The notes: a model not told the origin generated them from the sequence alone. A stretch of 64,000 bases of DNA from Pseudomonadota bacterium (GCA_021820845.1 JAKADC010000001.1:372001-436000); one strand, 5' to 3'; shown: positions 16,915 through 25,382, numbered from the stretch's first letter. Translations and numbers: made by a program.

Positions 16915-17514
16915 ATGATGACCCTGTATTCCGGCAGTACCGACCCGTACAGCCATCGTTGCCGCATCGTCCTGTTCGAAAAGGACATGGATTTCGAGGT
17001 CATCGATGTGGACATGCACAACAAGCCGGAAGAAATTGCGAGCATCAGTCCCAGCGGCAAGATGCCCGTGCTGGTCGAGCGCGATCTGGTTCTGACCGAG
17101 TCCAACATCATCAACGAATACATCGACGAGCGCTTCCCCCATCCCCAGCTGATGCCGCCCGACCCCGTCATGCGCGCGCGGGCGCGGCTGGTCTTGTTCA
17201 ACTTCGAGCATGATCTGTTCACCCATGTGAATACGCTCGAACACAGCCTCGGCAAGTCTTCCGACAAGGCGCGCCAGGAAATCCGGGACAGCCTGTCGCA
17301 ACTCACGCCCATCCTCACCAAGCAGAAATACCTGATGAACGACGAGTTCTCCATGCTGGACGTGGCGATTGCGCCCCTGCTGTGGCGGCTCGAACATTAC
17401 GGCATCGATCTTCCCAAGGTCGCCGCCCCGGTGCTCAAGTACCGCGAGCGCCTGTTCAGCCGCCCCGCGTTCATCAACGCGCTGACGCCCACCGAAAAGG
17501 CGTTGCGCAAATAA
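16915..17514 (+). CDS. sspA: Stringent starvation protein A (glutathione S-transferase fold)
   Basis: SspA binds RNA polymerase and adjusts transcription during stress. The 199-residue protein has a GST-like N-terminal thioredoxin domain (MTLYSGSTDPYSHRCRIVLFEKD, SGKMPVLVERDLVLTESNIINEYIDERFPHP) and an all-helical C-terminal domain. Glutathione catalysis is not expected of this family. A second ATG three bases later is equally usable. The gene is between petC and sspB, the usual order in Betaproteobacteria. Confidence 0.94.
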   Translation: MMTLYSGSTDPYSHRCRIVLFEKDMDFEVIDVDMHNKPEEIASISPSGKMPVLVERDLVLTESNIINEYIDERFPHPQLMPPDPVMRARARLVLFNFEHDLFTHVNTLEHSLGKSSDKARQEIRDSLSQLTPILTKQKYLMNDEFSMLDVAIAPLLWRLEHYGIDLPKVAAPVLKYRERLFSRPAFINALTPTEKALRK

Positions 17515-17526
17515 GCGGGACCGGGC

Positions 17527-17925
17527 GTGGGCGAGATTTCTACCAAACCGTATCTGATCCGCGCACTGTACGAATGGTGCGCCGACTCGGGATACACGCC
17601 GCAGCTTCTGGTCGCCGTGGATGCCCGCACGCGGGTGCCGCCGGGCTTCGTCAAGGATGGGCAGATCGTGCTGAACGTCAGTGCCGGCGCGACCCGCAAT
17701 CTCACGCTGGAGAACGATTGGATCCAGTTTTCCGCGCGCTTCGGCGGCGTCTCGCACGAGATCGCCATTCCGGTCGACCGGGTCGCCGCGATCTTCGCCC
17801 GCGAAAACGGCCAGGGGCTGCATTTCGAGGTAGAGGTGCCCGGGACGCCGGAACCGACGCCGCCCGCACCGGACGAAATGCCCGCGCCGGCGCGGAGCAA
17901 GCCTTCGCTCAAGGTCGTCAAGTAA
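17527..17925 (+). CDS. sspB: ClpXP protease specificity-enhancing factor SspB
   Basis: SspB delivers ssrA-tagged peptides to ClpXP. The 132-residue product has the folded domain (TKPYLIRALYEWCADSGYTPQLLV, NLTLENDWIQFSARFGGVSHEI), a proline-rich linker (about 105-121) and the short C-terminal tail SLKVVK. That tail matches the ClpX-docking peptide. It begins with GTG 12 bases after sspA, so the two are co-transcribed. Confidence 0.93.
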   Translation: MGEISTKPYLIRALYEWCADSGYTPQLLVAVDARTRVPPGFVKDGQIVLNVSAGATRNLTLENDWIQFSARFGGVSHEIAIPVDRVAAIFARENGQGLHFEVEVPGTPEPTPPAPDEMPAPARSKPSLKVVK

Positions 17926-17964
17926 TCCCAACCCTTCGCGCGGCATCGCTATAATGTCGCCCTC

Positions 17965-18040
17965 GCCGCTTTAGCTCAGCTGGTAGAGCAACCGCCTTGT
18001 AAGCGGTAGGTCATCCGTTCGATTCGGATAAGCGGCACCA
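17965..18040 (+). tRNA. tRNA-Thr (anticodon TGT)
   Basis: The 76-base sequence folds as a tRNA. The acceptor stem is GCCGCTT/AAGCGGC, the D arm is AGCTCAGCTGGTAGAGC, the anticodon loop CTTGTAA carries TGT, and the T arm is TCCGTTCGATTCGGA. The 3' CCA is encoded. A TATAAT -10 at 17950-17955 could be its own promoter. No second copy of the 3' end, which would mark an integrated element, was seen nearby. Confidence 0.96.
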
Positions 18041-18152
18041 ATAAAATCGACGTATTTCAGGCGTCATGCTTATGACGCAGCGCAGGATTCTCCGGCCCAT
18101 GTATCGCGCGTCGGAAACCTGCAATCTCTTCGCTCTCCGTCTGTCGGTAATC

Positions 18153-18159
18153 TTTACAC
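18153..18159 (+). promoter_or_regulatory. TTTACAC box upstream of a sigma-54 promoter
   Basis: TTTACAC lies 105 bases before the GG of the -24 element at 18258. The same heptamer occupies nearly the same place before the other two PEP-CTERM genes (25207 and 26386). It is probably an activator-binding site; the activator is not identified. Confidence 0.55.
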
Positions 18160-18256
18160 CCAACGGTTCTGCTGACCGAGTGACGTAGCAGCTCACCCCC
18201 AACAGTCTGCCGTAGGCCATTGTTCCTTAATGGCTTCATATTCAAGATCGATGTCA

Positions 18257-18273
18257 TGGCGTAGCTCTTGCTT
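18257..18273 (+). promoter_or_regulatory. Sigma-54 (-24/-12) promoter of the PEP-CTERM gene at 18343
   Basis: TGGCGTAGCTCTTGCTT keeps the invariant GG-N10-GC spacing (18258-18259 and 18270-18271) and the TTGCTT of the -12 element. Transcription would start near 18283, about 60 bases before the start codon. Confidence 0.65.
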
Positions 18274-18342
18274 CAGCCATCGCTGAATGCCGCGCAGGTT
18301 GGCAGAACGACGCGCCAAAAATTTAGACACGGGGAAAGTAAG

Positions 18343-19167
18343 ATGAAAACAGGCTTCTTGAATGTTGCGTGTGCCGCTGCCGTGGGATTTTGCTTGTCGG
18401 CCCCCACGGAAACGCAAGCAGTGGTTATTTACAACTCTGAATCATCCTTCCGCAGCGCTGCGGCAATCGAGTCAACCGAAAACTTTGACGCCTACACCAC
18501 CGATGACGGGTTCGTCACGCCGGTCATCGCTTTGGACGGCGTGTCTTATTCCACGACCAGCTGCACGAACCGTTGCTGGGGTTTCGGTATTAATCATGTT
18601 TCACCACCGATGAGTCTTAGCTCAGATAGTCTTGCCTCCGACACTTTGAGTTTTGGCAGTGGGCGTTACGTCAATTCGCTTGGCTTTTGGTGGGGTGGCC
18701 TGAGTGGATGGGTCGGCGGTTCATTCTTGGGCTGGCAAATAATCGTCAACGAAAAAAACGGGTCATCGACCGTGATCGCGATTCCGCAGGGTAGCGCCAA
18801 TACACATTACTTTGGTTTTACCTCTGAATCGGGGATTGATAATGTTGTCGTTCGCGATAATCCCCTGGACAGTGGAGCAACAAATTGGTGGTATGACGAT
18901 GTCGCTCGTGGGGCGATCATTGGAGGCGACCCCGTGACAGACTCGATCCCGGTGCCTTCTCCGGCGCTTGGTGGTCCCGATTATTGGATTGGCGTAGTGC
19001 CCGAACCCGGTACGTACGCACTATTCGCCGCGGGCCTTCTGATGCTCGCGTTTCGCGTCAAGCGACGGCCGGGTGGGAACGCCCCGTTTTTAGTGAACGA
19101 CGCCGTTTCCCCGCCGTATGGATCAGTGCTGGCCTCGCGAAAAAACTCGATGCTGAATAAGCGCTGA
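18343..19167 (+). CDS. PEP-CTERM sorting-domain protein with extra C-terminal tail
   Basis: The 274-residue protein has a signal peptide (about 1-26) and a beta-rich extracellular domain of unknown function with two close cysteines (TSCTNRCWGFG). The sorting signal is VPEP at 219-222, a hydrophobic helix, and the basic cluster RVKRR. Exosortase should cut at the PEP motif. Unusually, about 30 further residues follow the basic cluster, where most such proteins end. Composition is less GC-rich than the neighbours. An AGGGGAAAG-like site precedes the ATG. It is probably a surface or matrix protein handled by XrtB. Confidence 0.85.
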   Translation: MKTGFLNVACAAAVGFCLSAPTETQAVVIYNSESSFRSAAAIESTENFDAYTTDDGFVTPVIALDGVSYSTTSCTNRCWGFGINHVSPPMSLSSDSLASDTLSFGSGRYVNSLGFWWGGLSGWVGGSFLGWQIIVNEKNGSSTVIAIPQGSANTHYFGFTSESGIDNVVVRDNPLDSGATNWWYDDVARGAIIGGDPVTDSIPVPSPALGGPDYWIGVVPEPGTYALFAAGLLMLAFRVKRRPGGNAPFLVNDAVSPPYGSVLASRKNSMLNKR

Positions 19168-19239
19168 CGGCCTCGCCTTCATGGCGCCTCGGCCTGCTGG
19201 CCCTCTCCCGAGGTTCAAGTCGGCCGCAAGACTATCGCA

Positions 19240-19653
19240 TCAAGGGCGAGGCGGCTCGTCTTTTCCCCACTTCTTGACCCACCCCGGAGGTGGATCCGTC
19301 GTGATGTGGTAGCCGCGTGCCTTCATGCATGCCTCATAACGCGGCTTGATTTCCCTCTGTATGGTTGCGTGACTCACCCAGCGGCCTGCGCCGGATTCCC
19401 GCTTCGCCAGGGACCAGCACTCGTCGCGCTCCGCGTCCGCCTGCTGCCGGTTGCCGCCTTCTTTTACCCAGTAGACGCCCGGACACATCTCCGGGCCGCA
19501 TTCGATGAATTCGATCGCTGGGCCGATCGCCTGGCAGCCGGACGCCAAAGCGGTCGCCGCGAGTACCAACAACGCAGACAAGCGTCGAAGCGGGGGAACC
19601 CCGTCAGACGGGGTAGCGGGAACCTTGCCGGGAAGAAAACCGCGGCCGCGCAC
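19240..19653 (-). CDS. Putative lipoprotein
   Basis: The 137-residue product contains a hydrophobic segment ending in a lipobox, ALASGC, so it should be lipidated at that cysteine (about residue 40). The mature part has three more cysteines (IECGPEMCPG and RDECW) and a C-terminal MKARGYHITTDPPPGW. That end resembles small envelope lipoproteins with a cysteine-containing KARGY segment. The GTG start gives an unusually long n-region; a later TTG just before the hydrophobic core is an alternative. No function is recognised. Confidence 0.6.
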   Translation of the reverse strand: MRGRGFLPGKVPATPSDGVPPLRRLSALLVLAATALASGCQAIGPAIEFIECGPEMCPGVYWVKEGGNRQQADAERDECWSLAKRESGAGRWVSHATIQREIKPRYEACMKARGYHITTDPPPGWVKKWGKDEPPRP

Positions 19654-19656
19654 CAG

Positions 19657-19926
19657 CTAGGTGCCAAGGTGCTGATGAATCCGAGGCGGGTGCCGGTTCC
19701 CGGCGATTCGGCGGCCGGTGCCCTCATCGCCGATGCGTCCTGCGGTGCCGGAACAGTGCCACAAGCCCATAGCCAGGAGGATGCAGACGATTGCCCACGC
19801 GGGCAGTGCGATCTGGATATCCTCGATCGCCAGATCGAAGAGCGTCATCGCGATCAATACGAGCGCGAGGAGAGCAAAGAATGCGGCCAAGATGCGAAGC
19901 TCCCACTTCATTGCGAAGTCGACCAT
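19657..19926 (-). CDS. Small two-helix membrane protein
   Basis: The ATG at 19926 has a good GGAGGG site upstream on the minus strand. The 89-residue product has two hydrophobic helices (about residues 10-30 and 38-56), a short loop IEDIQ between them, and a basic soluble tail. The stop is three bases before the putative lipoprotein gene, suggesting one transcript. No family is recognised. Confidence 0.5.
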   Translation of the reverse strand: MVDFAMKWELRILAAFFALLALVLIAMTLFDLAIEDIQIALPAWAIVCILLAMGLWHCSGTAGRIGDEGTGRRIAGNRHPPRIHQHLGT

Positions 19927-20134
19927 TTCCCCATCCCTCCATTCTGACGCTGCGGGCTCAGACTGTTTCCAGCATAGGCCATCGGGCGGAGATTGTTTCG
20001 GGAAACCGGGGCAGGCGGATTCCTGTGCTGGGAAGCCTCAAAACGGCCGCAAGCGGAGCGTGTCCGCGACGTACCAAGGGGCGGTCGGATCCCGCAGCGG
20101 CCCTTCGGCTCCGTCAGCCGGGGGCCTTGGGCGG

Positions 20135-21448
20135 TTACTCGATCCCCAGCCGCTCGAGCCGGTAGCGCAGGCTGCGGAAGGTGACGCCAAGGACGCGCGC
20201 CGCCGCGGTCTTGTTGTAGCGCGTCTGCTCCAGCGCTTCGAGAATCGCGGCACGCTCCATCTCGTCGAGATAGTCCTGCAGCGGGTATTTGCTGCCGGCG
20301 GAAGGGGATGCGGCCGGAGCCGGCGCCAGATTGAGGTCGGCGGCAGTGATGTGCTGGTCCTCGCAGAGCGCGAGCGCGCGTTCCAGCGTGTTTTCCAGCT
20401 CGCGCACGTTGCCGGGAAAGGCATAGGCGCCCAGCGCCTTTTCCGCATCGCGATCGAGCTTGACTCCGGTTCCCCCGAGCTTGTCGAGGAGATAACGCGC
20501 CATGTCCGGGATATCCTCGGCACGGTCGCGCAGGCTCGGCATCACCAGGTCGATCACGTTGAGCCGGTAATAGAGGTCCTGGCGGAACCGGCCGGCTTCG
20601 ACCAGCGCCGACAAATTCTGGTGCGTGGCGCTGATGATCCGCACGTCGACCGCTTCTTCGCCGGTGGCGCCGACCTTGCGCACCTTCTTTTCCTGCAGCA
20701 CGCGCAGCAGCTTCACCTGCATCGACAGCGGCAGGTCCGCCACCTCGTCGAGGAACAGCGTGCCGCCGTCGGCAGCCTGAAAGAAGCCCTCGCGGTCGGA
20801 CTCGGCGCCGGTGAAGGCGCCTTTGCGGTAGCCGAAGAACTCGCTTTCCATCAGCGTTTCGGGGATCGCGCCGCAGTTGACGGCGACGAAAGGCTTGTCG
20901 GCGCGACTCCCGAGCCGGTGGATCAGGCGCGCCGCCAGTTCCTTGCCGCTGCCCGATTCGCCCGCGATGTGAACGGGGGCCTGGGTGCGCGCGAGCTTGG
21001 CGATGCGCGCGCGGACGTCCTGCATGGCGGCCGACTCGCCGATCAGATCGCGAGCCGGATCATCGGCCTGCGCGGGCGCCGGGATTTTCAGCGCGGACTT
21101 GACCAGCGCACGAAGCTGGTCGAGCGCCACCGGCTTGGCCAGATAATCGAATGCGCCCGCTTTCAGGGCGGCCACGGCGTTGCCGGCATTCCCATAGGCG
21201 GTGATGACGGCGACCGGCACCGGCGTCGCGAGCGTGCTGGCACGGGTGATCACCTCCAGACCGTCGCCGTCGCCCAGCCGCATGTCGGTCAGGCACAGCT
21301 CGTAATGCGCTTCGGCCAGCCGGGTCTGCGCCTCGGCCACGCTCTCGGCGCGGTCGGTCTCCAGCCCCATCTTGGCCAGCGTCAATTCCATCAAGTCGAG
21401 CAGGTCCGGCTCGTCGTCCACGAGCAGGATGCGCGGGCTCGTTGCCAT
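20135..21448 (-). CDS. pilR: PilR-type response regulator, sigma-54 activator
   Basis: The 437-residue protein has three domains. A receiver (about 1-120) carries the phospho-acceptor Asp55 in LTDMRLGDG. An AAA+ sigma-54 interaction domain (about 140-370) has GESGSGKE and the GAFTGA loop. A Fis-type helix-turn-helix ends the protein (NKTAAARVLGVTFRSLRYRLERLGIE). It starts two bases after pilS. Gene order and sequence fit PilR, activator of pilin transcription. It could also act on the sigma-54 promoters in this window, but that is untested. Confidence 0.88.
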   Translation of the reverse strand: MATSPRILLVDDEPDLLDLMELTLAKMGLETDRAESVAEAQTRLAEAHYELCLTDMRLGDGDGLEVITRASTLATPVPVAVITAYGNAGNAVAALKAGAFDYLAKPVALDQLRALVKSALKIPAPAQADDPARDLIGESAAMQDVRARIAKLARTQAPVHIAGESGSGKELAARLIHRLGSRADKPFVAVNCGAIPETLMESEFFGYRKGAFTGAESDREGFFQAADGGTLFLDEVADLPLSMQVKLLRVLQEKKVRKVGATGEEAVDVRIISATHQNLSALVEAGRFRQDLYYRLNVIDLVMPSLRDRAEDIPDMARYLLDKLGGTGVKLDRDAEKALGAYAFPGNVRELENTLERALALCEDQHITAADLNLAPAPAASPSAGSKYPLQDYLDEMERAAILEALEQTRYNKTAAARVLGVTFRSLRYRLERLGIE

Positions 21449-21450
21449 GC

Positions 21451-23031
21451 TTATTCGCTCCTGCCCAGGCTGAGACGGAAGCGCGCCCCGCCCGACCCCG
21501 GAACGTAAGCGAGCGCGGCGTGGTTGGCTTCGGCCAGTTCGCGCGCGAGGAACAGCCCGAGTCCCGTTCCCTGTGCGTCGGTGGTGAAGAACGGTTCGAA
21601 CAGCTTGCCGAGGTGTTCGGGCGACAGGCCGGGGCCGTCGTCCTCGAGCTCGATCTGAACGGCGTCGGCGAGGATCCGGGCGCTGAAGCGAAGGCTGCCC
21701 GGCTGTTTGCGGCTGAAGCGCCAGGCATTGCGCATGAGATTCCAGATGATCTGGCGCAGATGATCGGGGTCGAACTGGAAGTGCAGGGTGTCGGGCATGC
21801 TGACAATGACGGCGTTCGCCGGGATTTCTTCAGTCTGGCGCAACTCGTCGATCAGCGCGCGGAGCGTCGCCGCATCGAAGGGGGCCGGGCTGAGGCGGTC
21901 GCGCCGGTTGAGGGTCAGCACTTCCTCCACCAGCCGGTTCAGCCGTTGCGCGTTGGCTTCGATGATCCCGGTCAGGCGCGTCTGACCGGGATCGTGCGCT
22001 TCCTCGTCCAGCAACTGGGCAGCGTGGCTGATCGCCGAGAGCGGATTGCGGATTTCGTGGGCGATGTTGGCGGTGAGGCGTCCGAGTGCCGCCAGTTTCA
22101 GGCGTTGCGCCGCCTGTTCCGCCTGGGTCTGGTCCTCGAGAACGAGCACGCGGGTGTCGCCGGCCGTCTCCAGGGGAATGCAGCGTACCCGCAACTGCGC
22201 GGTCTCGGTGTTCAAGGTCAGCATCGCGCCGCAGCGCGCTTGCTCAGCCAGGCGGGCCAGCTCCGGCGAGATCGCCTCCACCGCCGTCGCGCCGGGCGTC
22301 ACCGGCGACGTGACGCCGAGCAGCGCCAGCGCGCGCGGACTGGCGTGGCGCACGACACCGTCCTTGCGAACCGCGAGCAACCCGTCGGGCGAGCTCTCGA
22401 CGGCGAGCGCATTGATCCTGTTCAGCAGCGCGAGCTCGTCGGCCTGTTGCTGCGCCAGTCTCTCGGAGCGAAGCGCGCGAACCGTCAGGGCGTGCGACAG
22501 CAAGCCGATGGCGAAGTAACCCGCGCACAGCAAGCCGACCTGAAAAAAACTGTCGAGGCTGACATTGCCGCCGAGGATCGTGAAGCCGCGCTGCAGCAGG
22601 ACGGCAATCGACGCCATCGCGGCGTAGAGCAGCGTCAGCCGGCTGCTCCCGACCAGTCCGCCCGAGGCGATGGAAATCGCCAACAGCAGGCCCAGCCCGC
22701 CAGCCAACTGGTCGCTCGTCGACATCATCAGCATGATCAGCACGATGTCGGCGGTGATGTGGGTCGTGAGCTGGACCTCGAAGCTCGGCCAGCGCGCACG
22801 GATGCCGAGCACGAACAGGGCCGTGATCACCAGGTAGGCATAGGCAAAGGCCTGGAAACGTCCGCCCGCGCCTTCCCTAAAGAGGCCCGACGCGCTGAAC
22901 AGGATCCCGGTGAACACCAGCGCGACCGCGAGCACCAGGCGATACAGGTTGAAGTAGTCGAGGCTGCGCCAGTGTGAGGCAAAATAACCCGGCGTTGCCG
23001 GGCGTGGCATCGGCGTCGCCGCCGTGCTCAT
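21451..23031 (-). CDS. pilS: PilS-type sensor histidine kinase
   Basis: The 526-residue protein has about six membrane helices (residues 28-180), a PAS-like linker (about 205-300), a phospho-acceptor helix with His325 (NIAHEIRNPLSA) and a catalytic ATPase domain (NLMRNAWRF, DDGPGL, GTGLGL). PilS senses pilin subunits in the membrane and phosphorylates PilR. The ATG at 23031 overlaps the stop of the small PP0621-type gene (ATGA); in-frame upstream starts would read into that gene's region and were rejected. Confidence 0.88.
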   Translation of the reverse strand: MSTAATPMPRPATPGYFASHWRSLDYFNLYRLVLAVALVFTGILFSASGLFREGAGGRFQAFAYAYLVITALFVLGIRARWPSFEVQLTTHITADIVLIMLMMSTSDQLAGGLGLLLAISIASGGLVGSSRLTLLYAAMASIAVLLQRGFTILGGNVSLDSFFQVGLLCAGYFAIGLLSHALTVRALRSERLAQQQADELALLNRINALAVESSPDGLLAVRKDGVVRHASPRALALLGVTSPVTPGATAVEAISPELARLAEQARCGAMLTLNTETAQLRVRCIPLETAGDTRVLVLEDQTQAEQAAQRLKLAALGRLTANIAHEIRNPLSAISHAAQLLDEEAHDPGQTRLTGIIEANAQRLNRLVEEVLTLNRRDRLSPAPFDAATLRALIDELRQTEEIPANAVIVSMPDTLHFQFDPDHLRQIIWNLMRNAWRFSRKQPGSLRFSARILADAVQIELEDDGPGLSPEHLGKLFEPFFTTDAQGTGLGLFLARELAEANHAALAYVPGSGGARFRLSLGRSE

Positions 23032-23252
23032 TTTCTGCCGAGCTGCTTGTGCTCGAGCGTGCAGAAGAAGTCGCGGCCGGAATAGATGGCTTCGCTGCGA
23101 GGCAGGTTCACGCCGCAGTGGGCGCATTTCACCATGTCCTCGACCTTGTTCTCGCGCGTGGACGAAGGCGGGCGGCCGAGCGTGCGCTGACTGGCGCGGA
23201 ACAGCGCCAGCACCACAAATCCAATCGCGATCAGCACCAGAAATTTGAACAC
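23028..23252 (-). CDS. PP0621-family small membrane protein
   Basis: The 74-residue product has one N-terminal helix (FKFLVLIAIGFVVLAL) and a C-terminal zinc-ribbon-like part with MVKCAHCGVNLPRSEA and later FFCTLEHKQ. This fits the PP0621 family, which is commonly found before pilS in Proteobacteria. The GTG start at 23252 is behind GGGAGGGG. Its stop overlaps the pilS start, indicating translational coupling. Function is unknown. Confidence 0.75.
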   Translation of the reverse strand: MFKFLVLIAIGFVVLALFRASQRTLGRPPSSTRENKVEDMVKCAHCGVNLPRSEAIYSGRDFFCTLEHKQLGRK

Positions 23253-23740
23253 GCCGCCCCTCCCAAATGGCGTTGAGGATAGCACGGCGCCGCGTTCGAC
23301 GCCCCGGCGGCAGCCGGCGAGGAGAGAAGAGAAGGGGCTTTGTTCGAGGTGGCACGTGTCGTGCTTGAAACGGAACCGTGGGCAAGCGACAACAAAACAA
23401 TGGGAACGGCGGAGGCAGACACGATGAACGCATACGATGCGGCGCGCGAACTCGCGCCTCCGAGCCGCATGCGGACAGGCTCTCGCCGGCCCGTCTTCGC
23501 GTCCCGCAGGCCCCCGAAACCGGCCTTTGTCATCGCCGGAGCGTTTTTCGGTGCAAGACGCCTCCTGCATGTGTCATGCTTCGCGCTGGACGGATTTCAA
23601 ATTTCGGCAACGTTTTCCCGTTAGTTTTGTCACATAATAGGTCACGCCAGCGAGCCGCCAGCCGGCGGCTCTGTCCGTAGCAACCATGCGTTTTCTCAAA
23701 GAACGCCACACCACACGCATCGATCGATGCCTTCGGAGTA
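23253..23740. other. Long gap upstream of epsB
   Basis: Divergent intergenic stretch between the PP0621 gene and epsB. I see no supported gene; open frames lack ribosome binding sites and protein-like composition. It holds a good sigma-54 promoter candidate at 23350-23366, which would leave a leader of about 365 bases before epsB. Confidence 0.5.
23350..23366 (+). promoter_or_regulatory. Candidate sigma-54 promoter for epsB
   Basis: TGGCACGTGTCGTGCTT has GG-N10-GC (23351-23352, 23363-23364) and a full TGGCACG -24 element. A degenerate box, TTTGAACAC (23244-23252), lies about 107 bases upstream, the position of the TTTACAC boxes elsewhere. That box overlaps the PP0621 start codon. Confidence 0.45.
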
Positions 23741-25123
23741 ATGACAAACCGTAACCAATGGCTCTTCCGGCAGCAGCTTTCCGTCGTGTCGCTGACCAAG
23801 ATCCTGCTCGACCCCTTCGTGGCCGTGCTGGTCCTGATCGGCTGCGCGGCCTATTTCGGCGAAGCCTTCAACGGACCGTATCCCATCCTGGCCTTGATCG
23901 TCTTCACGCTGACTTTTCCCGGCAAATGGCCCGAGGTCACGCTGGGCGCCTTCTGGAACGAGGTCGTGATGCCCTGGTTCTTCCTGTCCGGGCTGATCAT
24001 GCTGTTCGGCTACTCCACCGGTTATCTCGGCTGGTTTCCGCCCGACCTCGTGATGGCCTGGATGCTCGTCACCCCCATCGCCATGTGGGTCGCGCACCGC
24101 ATCGTGCGCAAGATCCTGCCGCGGCTGCTGCTTCTGGAAGGCGGGCGCCGCCGTGCGATCATCGTCGGTGCCGGCAATCTCGGTACCGAACTGCTCGACC
24201 GCTTTACGGGTGACAGCGCGCTGGGCGTGGACGTGGTCGGCTTCTTCGATGACCGCGGGCTCGACCGCACCGAACTCGCGGACGCCGAAAAGCTGCTCGG
24301 GCGTTTGGCCGACATTCCCGCATACGCCAACCGCAACGGCATCGACCTCGTCTACATCACGTTGCCGATGGCTTCGCAGCCGCGCACGCTGAACCTGCTC
24401 GATGCCCTCCGCGATACCACCGCGTCGGTCTATTTCGTGCCCGACATCTTCGTCTCCGACCTGATCCAGGCGCGGGTCGACCACATCCACGGCATGCCCG
24501 TCGTGGCCCTCACCGAATCGCCCACCCTCGGCGTGAGCGGGATCGGCAAGCGCATCAGCGACGTCATCCTCGCCATGCTCATCCTGCTGTTGATCTGGCC
24601 GGTGCTGCTCATTCTCGCCATCGGCGTCAAGCTGTCCTCGAAGGGGCCCATCATCTTCAAGCAGCGCCGCTATGGCCTCGACGGCCAGGAAATCCTCGTC
24701 TACAAATTCCGCTCGATGAAGGTCTGCGAAGACGGCGGCACCATCAACCAGGCCAGTCGCAGCGATCCGCGCATCACCCGCTTCGGCGCTTTCATTCGCC
24801 GCACCTCGCTCGACGAGCTGCCGCAGTTCATCAACGTGCTGCAGGGCCGCATGAGCGTCGTCGGTCCGCGTCCTCATGCCGTCTCCCACAATGAGCAGTA
24901 CCGCAAGCTCATCAAGGGTTACATGCTGCGCCACAAGGTCAAGCCCGGCATCACCGGCTGGGCGCAGGTGAACGGGCTGCGCGGCGAGACCGAAACCGTC
25001 GACAAGATGAGGGCGCGCGTTCAGTACGACATCGACTACATGCGCAACTGGTCATTCATGTTCGACCTCATGATCATCGGCAAGACGCTCGCCGTCGTCT
25101 GGCGCGACCAGAACGCTTACTAG
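23741..25123 (+). CDS. epsB: Undecaprenyl-phosphate glucose phosphotransferase EpsB
   Basis: This polyprenyl-phosphate sugar-phosphotransferase starts exopolysaccharide repeat units by placing a hexose-phosphate on undecaprenyl phosphate. The 460-residue protein has about four N-terminal helices and a central nucleotide-fold domain (RRAIIVGAGNLGTELL). After a fifth helix comes the catalytic C-terminal domain, with SKGPIIFKQRRYGLDGQEILVYKFRSM, RRTSLDELPQFINVLQGRMSVVGPRP and KPGITGWAQVNGLRGET. It matches the EpsB subgroup of exosortase-linked loci. The rest of the eps cluster begins about 4.7 kb downstream. Confidence 0.93.
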   Translation: MTNRNQWLFRQQLSVVSLTKILLDPFVAVLVLIGCAAYFGEAFNGPYPILALIVFTLTFPGKWPEVTLGAFWNEVVMPWFFLSGLIMLFGYSTGYLGWFPPDLVMAWMLVTPIAMWVAHRIVRKILPRLLLLEGGRRRAIIVGAGNLGTELLDRFTGDSALGVDVVGFFDDRGLDRTELADAEKLLGRLADIPAYANRNGIDLVYITLPMASQPRTLNLLDALRDTTASVYFVPDIFVSDLIQARVDHIHGMPVVALTESPTLGVSGIGKRISDVILAMLILLLIWPVLLILAIGVKLSSKGPIIFKQRRYGLDGQEILVYKFRSMKVCEDGGTINQASRSDPRITRFGAFIRRTSLDELPQFINVLQGRMSVVGPRPHAVSHNEQYRKLIKGYMLRHKVKPGITGWAQVNGLRGETETVDKMRARVQYDIDYMRNWSFMFDLMIIGKTLAVVWRDQNAY

Positions 25124-25206
25124 GCGGCCGCGCGGAGGGCGCGGGCTTTCGGGATGCGGCGGAATCCCCGGCGAGCGTGCTTCCTTGCGGAAGAGAATCG
25201 GAAATT

Positions 25207-25213
25207 TTTACAC
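25207..25213 (+). promoter_or_regulatory. TTTACAC box upstream of a sigma-54 promoter
   Basis: TTTACAC, within ATTTTTACACACGCC, lies 102 bases before the GG of the sigma-54 promoter at 25309. It matches the boxes at 18153, 26275 and 26386. Confidence 0.6.
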
Positions 25214-25307
25214 ACGCCTTTCCCAACGCCTTCCTGACCGTCCCTTCACGCCGCCGGACGACAAAAAAGATCGATTATTCAGTCGCCTAGCTTCGCGCCG
25301 GCGCGGC

Positions 25308-25324
25308 TGGAACGCTTTCTGCTG
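25308..25324 (+). promoter_or_regulatory. Sigma-54 promoter of the PEP-CTERM gene at 25383
   Basis: TGGAACGCTTTCTGCTG has GG at 25309-25310, ten bases, then GC at 25321-25322. Transcription would begin near 25334 and give a leader of about 50 bases. Confidence 0.65.
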
Positions 25325-25382
25325 GTAGTTTTGTACCCACACTTTGCTGCGGGAACAAAAACCCATAACCAGAGGAGCGTCC

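Larger units (their letters stand above)
18041..18342. other. Regulatory gap between tRNA-Thr and a PEP-CTERM gene
   Basis: No convincing intact gene. The stretch is less GC-rich than its surroundings and holds the TTTACAC box and sigma-54 promoter described separately. On the minus strand, about 18193-18330 reads as a protein-like segment (ANLRGIQRWLKQEL, then YEAIKEQWP) without a clear start. It could be a gene remnant. Confidence 0.5.

Noticed and set aside
17965-19240. tRNA-Thr as an integration site of a mobile element
   Set aside because: No integrase and no repeat of the tRNA 3' end were found downstream.
20135-23031. PilR-PilS as the PrsR-PrsK pair of the exosortase system
   Set aside because: PilS has the six-helix membrane part of pilin sensors, and the PP0621-pilS-pilR order is that of the type IV pilus regulators.
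23340-23624. 94-codon frame in the gap before epsB
   Set aside because: No ribosome binding site, arginine-rich shadow-like composition, and no recognisable domain.
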